Origin: Natronolimnohabitans innermongolicus JCM 12255
GTDB taxonomy: Archaea; Halobacteriota; Halobacteria; Halobacteriales; Natrialbaceae
NCBI RefSeq assembly: GCF_000337215.1
Contig: NZ_AOHZ01000107.1
Location: forward strand, 1 to 57,121
Reading direction: 5' to 3'
Length of the DNA: 57,121 bases
Positions 50,500-57,121 of the stretch are shown one piece after another; the first letter of the stretch is position 1, and the number at the start of each line of letters is the position of its first letter. Under the pieces are notes generated by a model, which saw only the letters and a program-made list of their open reading frames with translations, made no database searches and was not told where the DNA came from. A program made the translations under genes and the position numbers.

Positions 50500-51657
50500 T
50501 CACCGATTCGCGGTCGCCGTTTCCATCTCTCGTATCGCTGCGTCTACTCGTTCGCCGATGTATTTCGCGTCTTCGACCGAGAGATCCCTGTGGATCGGCA
50601 GACAGATGTGGCGGCCCATCGCCGACTCCGCGTTCGGCGCGACGCCGTCGGTGTCGTACCGATCGGTGACGAACGGCTGGCGATGTAACGGCGGGTCGTA
50701 CGCCCAGTCGATCGGTATTCCGTCCTCGCGGAGGCGATCCCGGATCCGAGGCCGGTTCCGTCCGTTCTCGAGTGCGAGGGGATACCGCCAGTAACTCGAT
50801 CGAACGTTCGCCGGAGGCGACACGGGGCGGACGCGTTCCCGGTCGGCGAGGTCGGAGAGGACGTCGTCGTACACGTCGGCGAGATCGTTGCGGTGAGCGA
50901 CGAATTCGTCGACGTGGGGTAGCTGGCTCCGACCGAGCACGGCCGCCATTTCGGACAGCCTGTAGTTGCTGCCGACGAATTCGAAGCGCGAATCGTCCGT
51001 CGCCGGATCGAGACCGCGGTTTCGGATCGCCGCCGCTTCCCTGGCGAACTCCCGGTCGTCGGTCAGGATCATCCCGCCTTCGCCGGCCGTCATCACTTTC
51101 GTCGCGTAGAACGAGAAACACGCCACGTGACCGATGCTCCCGGCGGGTTTCCCGTCGATCCTGGCGCCGTGTGCGTGCGAGCAGTCCTCGATCAGGACGG
51201 CGTCGTGCTCCTCGCAGAGGTCCCGCAGTTCCGCCGTTCGGTTACAGACGTTGCCGGCGAAGTGGACGACGACGACGGCGGCGGTGTCGTCGCTGATCCG
51301 CTCTCGGACCGACTCGACCGAGACGTTGTGGTCGTGGGGTTCGATGTCCGCAAACCGGAGTTCGCCGCCGGTCGACAGCACCGACGTCGCGTTCGCGGCG
51401 AACGTCTGAACCGGGACGATTACGTCCTCGCCGCGAACGTCGAGCGTCCGGAAGACCGTCTCGAGCGCCGACGTACACGAGTTCGTCACGATACCGTGCT
51501 CGCGACCGACGTACGCGGCGAACTCGCGCTCGAAGGCGTCACAGTGGTCGCCCATCGTCAGATTCGTCTCGCCGTCGAGCATTCGCTCGATCTCCGTCAG
51601 CACCCACGCCTTTTCGGGGAACGCGCCGCCCGTCGCGATGTCGTACGCTTCCGTCAT
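50500..51657 (-). CDS. DegT/DnrJ-family PLP aminotransferase
   Basis: A 385-residue protein. TNSCTSALETVFRTL (58-72), VPVQTFAANATSV, LIEDCSHAHGA (155-165) and the PLP lysine Lys187 in FYATKVMTAGEGG place it in the same family as 48585-49724, but it is a separate subgroup by sequence. Its start overlaps the deacetylase stop by four bases (51654-51657), making it the third gene of a WbqC / deacetylase / aminotransferase operon. Substrate unknown, probably a nucleotide keto sugar. Confidence 0.91.
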   Translation of the reverse strand: MTEAYDIATGGAFPEKAWVLTEIERMLDGETNLTMGDHCDAFEREFAAYVGREHGIVTNSCTSALETVFRTLDVRGEDVIVPVQTFAANATSVLSTGGELRFADIEPHDHNVSVESVRERISDDTAAVVVVHFAGNVCNRTAELRDLCEEHDAVLIEDCSHAHGARIDGKPAGSIGHVACFSFYATKVMTAGEGGMILTDDREFAREAAAIRNRGLDPATDDSRFEFVGSNYRLSEMAAVLGRSQLPHVDEFVAHRNDLADVYDDVLSDLADRERVRPVSPPANVRSSYWRYPLALENGRNRPRIRDRLREDGIPIDWAYDPPLHRQPFVTDRYDTDGVAPNAESAMGRHICLPIHRDLSVEDAKYIGERVDAAIREMETATANR

Positions 51658-52526
51658 GGTCGCTCACTCGTAGGTATTCGTCGGCGTTCTGGCTCACCAG
51701 CGGTTCTCGAAGCGCGGATCGAATCGGCGTCCCAGTCTCTCGCCGACGCCCTCACGTACGGTTCGGCTTTCGGATAGATCGTGACCAGTTCGTCGATCAT
51801 TTCGTCGGTGAGTCGGTCGTACTCGGAGACGCGTTCGACGTATCGGACGATCGGTGGTTCGTGACTCAGCCCCCACCAGATCGGATGTGTTAGCACCTGT
51901 ACGGTGGACGGATCGGTGAGCCCGTCGATCGATCCGATCGGCGGTCCCTCTCGCCATCGACCGCCGGAATCGGAGATGTACGTCGACATCAGCTCGCGAC
52001 CGTAGGCGTTTACGAGCCCCGCGATCGACGACGGTCCCTCGAGCACTCGATCCGTCGGCAGGTGAAACGATACCGACGCTATCGGACCGATACCGAGCGA
52101 TTCGAGCCGCCGGCGTGCCCGGCGAATTCGCATCCGCTGGCGCTCGAGGTCCACGTCATCGCTCCCGTCTTCGCTCTCTCCGTACTCGTGAGCGTAGTGC
52201 AGGCCGATCTCGTGTCCCATCGCTTCGATCGTCCGCAACGCCTCCGCGTTCGCTTCGACGTCGTACAGCGGCGAATCCGGAATCACCATGTACGTCGACC
52301 GAACGCCGAGTTCGCGTTCGAACCGGGCCAGTTCGACCGCACGGTCGAGACAGACGTCGACGTCGTGGCGGAGCAACGCCAGGGGTTGCGTCCGACTTGC
52401 CGTACGGAACGCCGACAGCGGCCGCACGTCGAATCGGGCCTCGAGCGTCTCGATGAGGGTTCGGTAGTACTCGTAACTAAAATCGCCGGACCAGCCTCCG
52501 AGGGCCGGTTCTTCGACGGTCGTCAT
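51654..52526 (-). CDS. Polysaccharide deacetylase-like protein
   Basis: A 290-residue protein from ATG 52526 (start MTTVEEPALGGWSGDFSYEY). The NodB-type metal motif is seen as LLRHDVDVCLDRA (51-63), and the following HEIGLHYAHE (105-114) supplies the His pair. It may remove an acetyl or related group from a glycan. It is tightly coupled on both sides (4-base overlaps with the WbqC gene upstream and the DegT gene downstream), so all three probably work on the same glycan. Confidence 0.85.
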   Translation of the reverse strand: MTTVEEPALGGWSGDFSYEYYRTLIETLEARFDVRPLSAFRTASRTQPLALLRHDVDVCLDRAVELARFERELGVRSTYMVIPDSPLYDVEANAEALRTIEAMGHEIGLHYAHEYGESEDGSDDVDLERQRMRIRRARRRLESLGIGPIASVSFHLPTDRVLEGPSSIAGLVNAYGRELMSTYISDSGGRWREGPPIGSIDGLTDPSTVQVLTHPIWWGLSHEPPIVRYVERVSEYDRLTDEMIDELVTIYPKAEPYVRASARDWDADSIRASRTAGEPERRRIPTSERP

Positions 52527-53311
52527 CGGCTCGCACCCCTTCGAAGTAACTCGACGGTCCCGTCCGCACCGACGTTGAACAGGGCGTCGACGATCGACAG
52601 ATCGCGGACGAACTCGTCGAAACACTGCTCGTATCGTGGTGTGGTGTACGACTGGTACTCGAGGGCGACCTCAGCCGCCTCGAACGTCGACGGCGTCAGG
52701 TACGACCGTGCGCCCGCGCCGGAGAGATACCGGTCTGCACCGAGTTCGGTGCAGATGTCGACCACACGATCGGTTTTCGTGCTTTCGATACCCATCTCCG
52801 AGGAGCGGACGAACGTACACTCGAGTTCGAGCCGAGCGGCGAGTTCACAGATCAAGTGGATGTTCAACTCGGCGATCGAGTGCCACTGTTCGTCGTAGGT
52901 CCGTTCGAACAACTCCTCGAAGGCGTCGTGATACGGGGCGTTCGCGTAGTTGTACGTGAGATTCTTCAGATGGTTCTTCCGCCAACGTTGGTCGGTCGCA
53001 ATTTGGACGTCCCGAATCTCGTCGCTCGAACCGCTGACCGGAACGGTGAGCCACGTCCAGCCGTCCGGGGTCTTTATTCGGTTACGGTTCGTGAAGGAAT
53101 TCGCCGAGTACTCGACGTCGTCGAGGAACACGAAGACGTCGCTTCGGAGAATCTTCTCGAAGTATCCGAGCCAGGGAAGGTAGTTCGGTTGATGAACTGC
53201 GACGACGAACTCGTCTTCGTCGTCGGACGTCGTCTCGATGGCCGTCGGATCGACCGTCTCCGAGTTGACCCCACGATCCCGAGTCATCCCTTCTTCCACC
53301 AGTTCTGTCAT
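52523..53311 (-). CDS. WbqC-family glycan biosynthesis protein
   Basis: A 262-residue protein. After an acidic N-terminal extension (about 1-33) the family opening VAVHQPNYLPWLGYFEKILR is unmistakable, followed by DVFVFLDDVEYSANSF and NRNRIKTPDGWTWLTVP. The later YLSGAGARSYL segment is also typical. WbqC-like proteins are found in O-antigen and other sugar clusters and are thought to modify sugars, but the reaction is unsettled. First gene of the overlapping three-gene operon; its promoter lies right of 53311. Confidence 0.92.
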   Translation of the reverse strand: MTELVEEGMTRDRGVNSETVDPTAIETTSDDEDEFVVAVHQPNYLPWLGYFEKILRSDVFVFLDDVEYSANSFTNRNRIKTPDGWTWLTVPVSGSSDEIRDVQIATDQRWRKNHLKNLTYNYANAPYHDAFEELFERTYDEQWHSIAELNIHLICELAARLELECTFVRSSEMGIESTKTDRVVDICTELGADRYLSGAGARSYLTPSTFEAAEVALEYQSYTTPRYEQCFDEFVRDLSIVDALFNVGADGTVELLRRGASR

Positions 53312-53728
53312 GATCCAGACTGATGGTCGTGTTAGTATACTATTGTTATTGTATCCCTGAACTCTATCTGCTCGTTATATTTCCACCTGAACGAGGGAGT
53401 CACAATATGTCGGTGTACTGAACGCGGGTGCGTGGACGAGACGACTCCGGCGTCGCGTGAGGATTTTCCGACCCAGAAAACGCACTCGTGACACTATTAG
53501 GAGCGGGTCGAATGGTGAATCTGGGGAGGATAGCTGCATTCCACACGGGCGCGGGCTCGAACGCGATCACGTATCGCCTTCGGTCCCAGCGCCCGTCCGC
53601 TCCGACAGCGGCTGGCGCCTACAGCTGGTTCGTCGGACCCTCCCGCGCGACGTCCCCGCGACACTTCGGCTCCGACGGTCGCTTCACTCGGTTTCGATCG
53701 TTTCTTCGCGTCGAGTCGTCACACTCGT
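53312..53728. other. Intergenic region, mostly without genes
   Basis: About 417 bases. The left part (53320-53380) is AT-rich with tagtatactattgttattgt and should carry the promoter of the WbqC operon. The rest has no frame of credible composition. Confidence 0.5.
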
Positions 53729-54040
53729 CTAGTGTTTCCCGTACAGCGAGTACGTAATCGCGACCAGTCCGAGCAGCCGACTGACGTTCTCGAGGAAGAC
53801 TATGACGACCTGCTCGGCGCTGAACAGCGTCGTGACGACGACGTTGATCAGGAACGGACACAGCGTGAGCAACAATAGACCGATGGCGAGATAGAGCATC
53901 GACGGAACGTCGTTACGACGGTAGCCGCGGTAGGCCTGGTACGCGATGAGCGTCCCGATCAGCGCGACCAGAAAGAGGCTCGCCACCGTCAATAGTTCGA
54001 ACAGGGGCGCCTCGTCGAGGCGAACGACGTCCTGGCTCAT
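53729..54040 (-). CDS. Small three-helix membrane protein (DUF7521-like)
   Basis: A 103-residue protein from ATG 54040 with three hydrophobic helices (about 10-34, 45-67 and 80-100; the first is FELLTVASLFLVALIGTLIA). It overlaps the stop of the winged-helix gene by an ATGA. Small membrane proteins of this shape next to ArsR-like regulators are common in haloarchaea and are annotated DUF7521. The pair may form a membrane-linked regulatory switch. Confidence 0.82.
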   Translation of the reverse strand: MSQDVVRLDEAPLFELLTVASLFLVALIGTLIAYQAYRGYRRNDVPSMLYLAIGLLLLTLCPFLINVVVTTLFSAEQVVIVFLENVSRLLGLVAITYSLYGKH

Positions 54041-54384
54041 CGCATCCCCTCCCACAGACGGGTGAACTTGTCGGCGACGTCTTCTTCTCGGTACGTAAGC
54101 TCGAGTTCGAACGATCCCTCGTCGAGCGAGAGCTCGAGACGGTCGAGGTTCGCGCTGTAGACGCTGTAGTGGTTGCCGTCGGGGGCGAGTTCAGTCTCTT
54201 CGGTGACGAGTCGACACGCCTCGAGGCGGTCGAGTCGGCGATAGATCGTCGGCAGGGACGCATCACAACGGTCGCTCAGGGTACTAGCAGACATGGGTTC
54301 GACGCTCGTATGGGTGAGGATCTCGCGTGCGTACTCGTCGTCGAGTACGGCAAGCACCGTCGGGAGGTCGGTTTCCTCACTCAC
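54037..54384 (-). CDS. ArsR-like winged-helix regulator
   Basis: A 115-residue protein. The winged helix spans about 5-75 (VLAVLDDEYAREILTHTSVE, then STLSDRCDASLPTIYRRLDR and a wing containing DGNHYSVYS). It has no metal-binding cysteine pair of classical ArsR type. The ATGA overlap with the membrane-protein gene shows the two are translated together. Upstream, the stretch near 54390-54410 (ttcccgtattagtatg) can serve as promoter. Confidence 0.87.
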   Translation of the reverse strand: MSEETDLPTVLAVLDDEYAREILTHTSVEPMSASTLSDRCDASLPTIYRRLDRLEACRLVTEETELAPDGNHYSVYSANLDRLELSLDEGSFELELTYREEDVADKFTRLWEGMR

Positions 54385-54550
54385 TGCTACCTGTTGGTTC
54401 CCGTATTAGTATGAAAAGGGACCCGATTTTTCTGACCCAGAAACTGCTCTTCGCCCCGATCACGAGACGGACGTCGACCGAAAACCGATCGCTCGACGAT
54501 CCCCACCCCCGTCGCCTCAAAATGATGTAGCGCTATACGATTCATCCGTC

Positions 54551-55282
54551 TCACTCCTCGAGCCAGTGAAACAGTCGCTCGAGCAACCGCGCTTCCGCCG
54601 ACGCCGAGAACAGGTGCCCCTCGCCCGCAAACGCCTCGAGCAGCACGTCGGTCTCGAGCGCCGACGCAGCCTCGAGGCTGTCCGCAATCGGGACCGAGTC
54701 GTCGTCGCGCCCGTGGAAAATCGCGACGGGGACCGACAGGGAGGCGGCGACGTCGGCGAATGGATACGCGTCGAACGCCTCGAAGAATCGCTCGTCGATG
54801 CACACGCCGGTGTCGAACACCAACTCGCCCGTTTCGGCGACGACTGATCGGTACTCGTCGAACGTCCGGTTGTACGTGACGGGTGCTCGAGTCGCGACCG
54901 CTTCGACTCGCGACTCGTCGACGGCGGCGTGGAAGGCGACCTTTCCGCCGAAACTCGAGCCGAAGAGGACGAGAGCTGGGGGATCGAAGTACTCGATAAC
55001 GGCTCGCAGATCCGCGAGTTTGTCACCGATCGTCTGGTCGACGAACTGACCGTCGGACTCGCCACAGCCACGGAAATCGAACCGGACGGCGTCGTACCCC
55101 TCCCGGACGGCCCGTTGACAGCGGTGCTCGTAGCTGCCGGTTTTGTCGCTCAGGAAGCCGTGACAGAAGACGATCCAGCCGCGGCCGTCGCCGTCGGAAC
55201 CGTCGTCGTCAGCCGCCGCGTGGTGAACGGCTGCGACGGACTCGCCGTCGGCGACCGAAATCCGATGGCTCGTTTCGCTCAT
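54551..55282 (-). CDS. Alpha/beta hydrolase (serine esterase-like)
   Basis: A 243-residue hydrolase. The oxyanion region FCHGFLSDKTGSYEHR, the nucleophile elbow GSSFGGK (Ser110), an acid in HGRDDDSVP and the catalytic His in AGEGHLF make a full triad in order. Members of this family are carboxylesterases or acylpeptide-type hydrolases. The N-terminal acidic stretch (22-34) is a haloadaptive insertion. Likely monocistronic. Confidence 0.92.
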   Translation of the reverse strand: MSETSHRISVADGESVAAVHHAAADDDGSDGDGRGWIVFCHGFLSDKTGSYEHRCQRAVREGYDAVRFDFRGCGESDGQFVDQTIGDKLADLRAVIEYFDPPALVLFGSSFGGKVAFHAAVDESRVEAVATRAPVTYNRTFDEYRSVVAETGELVFDTGVCIDERFFEAFDAYPFADVAASLSVPVAIFHGRDDDSVPIADSLEAASALETDVLLEAFAGEGHLFSASAEARLLERLFHWLEE

Positions 55283-55410
55283 GGCCGGACCGACGGCGCT
55301 CGAGTCCGTAGGCGTTGCTATCTTCCGACCCGCGCGACCGCTCGACTCGGTGTCGCGGAATCGCCGTTGATGGCACAGCGTTTACGCTCGCTCGCCCCGA
55401 GTCGTGGCAT

Positions 55411-55575
55411 ATGAGCCGCACGACTTACCGGTGTACCTGCGGCGCTCGCCTCGAGTTCAAGCAGGATCTGGAGAAGGAGTTCGGAACGACGACGCCAAAC
55501 TGGAAGTGTTCCGACTGCGGCACGCCGGTGCCGAGTCAGACCGCCGAGAAGATCAGCCACCAGGATCCGTCCTGA
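55411..55575 (+). CDS. Small zinc-ribbon protein
   Basis: A 54-residue protein from ATG 55411. Two cysteine pairs, CTCG (near 8) and CSDCGTPV (near 33), should bind one zinc. The linking segment is ARLEFKQDLEKEFGTTTPNW. Similar small zinc ribbons in haloarchaea are of unknown function, possibly nucleic-acid or protein binding. Divergent from the hydrolase gene. Confidence 0.75.
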   Translation: MSRTTYRCTCGARLEFKQDLEKEFGTTTPNWKCSDCGTPVPSQTAEKISHQDPS

Positions 55576-55652
55576 CGGCCGACGCGGCCACCGGTACGGC
55601 ATTGCAAGCACGACGGATATGTCTCGATATCGAGTAGCGACCGGACACAACG

Positions 55653-55976
55653 ATGGACTGTTCTCGCAGACGGACGCTCGAGCTGTCGGGTCTCGGTGCG
55701 GTCGGATCGCTGGCGCTGCTCGCCGGCTGTGCCGACGAGGGTCCCGGCGAAGACGACGATGCCGAGGACGAGGAAGACGGGGCGGCAGACGACGGCGACG
55801 ACCAGGCCGACCATCCAGACGAAGTCGGCGACGAGGGCGACGCCGGCGCCGACGACGAGGCGGAGCCGACCGGCACCGGACCCGACGCGGACGAGGCCGA
55901 GGAAACCGACGACGAGGATGATGACGACGAGGACGATGTCGACGACGGCGGCGACGCGGACGCCGACGACGTCTGA
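55653..55976 (+). CDS. Tat-type lipoprotein, highly acidic
   Basis: A 107-residue protein. The N-terminus MDCSRRRTLELSGLGAVGSL has a twin-arginine-like motif, and the lipobox LLAGC places the lipidated cysteine near residue 26. The remaining 80 residues are nearly all Asp, Glu, Ala and Gly with no folded domain. It should sit on the outer face as an acidic tether. Function unknown. Confidence 0.7.
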   Translation: MDCSRRRTLELSGLGAVGSLALLAGCADEGPGEDDDAEDEEDGAADDGDDQADHPDEVGDEGDAGADDEAEPTGTGPDADEAEETDDEDDDDEDDVDDGGDADADDV

Positions 55977-56011
55977 GTCGCCGGCTCACGCCTCGAGTGC
56001 GGTCCTCGCGC

Positions 56012-56320
56012 TCAGTCTGGTTCTGCGATTCCCTCGAGTTCGAGCCGTCGATTTCGCGCGTAACGCCACTGCGCGTAGACGTAGTACAGCAGCGAGAGCG
56101 CGGCCAGCGCACCGAACGCGAGCGTCGTCACGACCAGCGCGATCAGCGGATCGGTCACGGCCTCGAGGGGCTGCTGGGTGAACTGGGCGGCCGCCGCCTG
56201 GTGATTTCCGGAGGGACCGATGACAAATGCGTAGCCGGCGAGCGCCAGCGCGCTGGCGACCCCGAGCGCGACTGAGACGGCCGAGACGAGCCAGCCGCGC
56301 CTAACGGTTGGGTCGGTCAT
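56012..56320 (-). CDS. Two-helix membrane protein
   Basis: A 102-residue protein with two hydrophobic helices (about 9-34, LVSAVSVALGVASALALAGY, and 59-82, IALVVTTLAFGALAALSLLY). They are separated by a loop with GPSGNHQAAAAQF, and a basic end (WRYARNRRLELEG) follows. It is convergent with the lipoprotein gene. No family recognised. Confidence 0.72.
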   Translation of the reverse strand: MTDPTVRRGWLVSAVSVALGVASALALAGYAFVIGPSGNHQAAAAQFTQQPLEAVTDPLIALVVTTLAFGALAALSLLYYVYAQWRYARNRRLELEGIAEPD

Positions 56321-56763
56321 CGGTGGTTCGTGGCGCTCGAGGCGACGTGCGTCCAGCGCTGACGCCGACGGTCGGCAGACGTTCGAACTGTGGGTGTGTG
56401 CGTACGTAACTCGGATCTGCTCGAGGTCGTTGCTGTCGTCACGAGAGACGTTCGACGAATGCGAGTCAGGGCACTTAGCGCTGGACCTGAATCTGATCGT
56501 CGGTTAACCATCGGTGACGCAGAAGGCGAGGAATGGTTCGCTCGACGATGGTTCGTATCCGTCTGTTCAAATCGGTGCTGCTCGCGTCGGTGGCGAGGAG
56601 TGCTGCATACTGATTCCAACCGGGAAAATCTCTTTCACGAGGCTATAGTGGCCACTGAACGTCACTGCACGCCAAATTACAGATGGCGTCGCGATCGATG
56701 TATAGCTCATTTCAGGGGCGACTATCGGCGAAGTCAGTACTGATATTCGCTTGAAAGAACAGG
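56321..56763. other. Intergenic region, no gene seen
   Basis: About 440 bases of mixed composition between the membrane-protein gene and the inverted-repeat element. No frame has convincing composition or a recognised motif. The GC content falls towards the right. Confidence 0.4.
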
Positions 56764-56959
56764 GGGGAGGGGTGCGTCCGACAAGACGGTGAATGGGGTG
56801 AAAACCTCCTCAGCGAACAGTTAGGTATAGAAACATTTTAGTATCTTACTATCCAACCAAAACTGTACTAGAAACAAGAATTATATAACGACCAGATTAC
56901 AATTTGGGAGTCGTTCTATGGGCCTGTAAAAATGACTTTGTCGGACGCACCCCCCTCCC
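56764..56959. mobile_element. MITE-like element with terminal inverted repeats
   Basis: The left end (gggaggggtgcgtccgacaa, 56764-56783) and the right end (ttgtcggacgcacccccctccc, 56938-56959) are inverted copies, differing by a two-base change in the G-run length. The 154 bases between are AT-rich and non-coding. Size, end structure and lack of a gene fit a miniature inverted-repeat element mobilised in trans by a related transposase. No clear target-site duplication is visible, so the exact boundaries are uncertain. Confidence 0.55.
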
Positions 56960-56973
56960 GGGGAACTAGCTAG

Positions 56974-57121
56974 CTAATTTGAAGGATCGCTCTTCTGTAG
57001 GAGATTGTTGATACTGCTCAGCTGTCGCTGTTGAATCGAAGAGAGCAAGGACACCGCGTCAGCGGTGTCCGTTAGGCATGATTCCGCTAGATGTGTTTGG
57101 ATCGGAATCGGTCGCAGCGGA
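56974..57121 (-). CDS. 3' end of an unidentified gene (partial, cut by window edge)
   Basis: The last 49 codons of an open frame end in TAG at 56974. The product includes PIQTHLAESC, then SLLSSIQQRQLSSINNLLQK. It is the inverted partner of 1-99: 86 shared bases with three differences, then divergent last codons. A compact palindrome (GGACACCGC, then GCGGTGTCC) lies inside the shared part. The protein family is not recognised. The gene continues beyond the window. Confidence 0.55.
   Translation of the reverse strand, partial: PLRPIPIQTHLAESCLTDTADAVSLLSSIQQRQLSSINNLLQKSDPSN

Noticed and set aside
1-57121. tRNA, rRNA and integrase genes, looked for as anchors of the accessory regions
   Set aside because: None could be recognised by eye. 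A tRNA search with a covariance model was not possible here, so absence is not proven.

Overview
This is haloarchaeal DNA (class Halobacteria, probably Natrialbales; the family placement is inference). The evidence is high GC with third-position bias, very acidic proteins, Bat-type HTH regulators, a PGF-CTERM surface protein, Tat/lipobox signals, a Cdc48-type ATPase, Orc1/Cdc6 with haloarchaeal ORB repeats, the archaeal GHMP-type shikimate kinase and an archaetidylserine-decarboxylase-like enzyme. Both edges end inside 3' ends of the same gene family in inverted orientation, so the window may be a contig bounded by repeats.

1-8 kb is an accessory zone. An AT-rich three-gene minus-strand unit of unknown function (76-2385) is followed by decayed winged-helix genes, an HVO_A0114-like regulator with scattered fragments of relatives, a VapBC pair, small membrane proteins (one split by a poly-G frameshift), a Bat-like regulator and a half-size EamA permease. 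8-19 kb is chromosomal: Asd/Psd-like decarboxylase, PAS/GAF histidine kinase, Lhr-type helicase, a PGF-CTERM protein, and a CcdA / TlpA-like / Sco-like cluster that looks like an extracytoplasmic thiol-redox and copper-delivery set.

19.1-22.8 kb is a replication origin. ORB repeats in one orientation lie left of an AT-richer segment and oppositely oriented ORBs lie right of it, next to orc1/cdc6, with G- and C-rich strings and two more ORBs beyond the gene. To its right are an M24 peptidase, a trehalose otsA-otsB operon, a metzincin-like protease, a large Bat-type sensor-regulator, a MTH865-family protein, an RHH regulator, CobQ, a Cdc48 ATPase, another Bat-type regulator and an R2-like di-metal protein.

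41.3-46 kb is the most unusual part. The operon aroK (GHMP)-aroQ is followed by a stack of toxin-antitoxin modules: MazF with its antitoxin, VapBC, an AbrB/PIN pair and a broken RHH/RelE-like pair. The modules are separated by degenerate direct copies of the 3' end of aroQ. The last module is cut by an inverted duplicate of the MazF-associated antitoxin. This looks like repeated insertion of TA cassettes at one gene terminus.

46-57 kb carries a duplicated-domain protein and a glycan/sugar-nucleotide region (CBS-SDR fusion, two DegT aminotransferases, polysaccharide deacetylase, WbqC-like protein, Usp). These are followed by a winged-helix/DUF7521-type pair, a hydrolase, a small zinc protein, a lipoprotein, a membrane protein, a MITE-like element and the right-hand inverted gene end.
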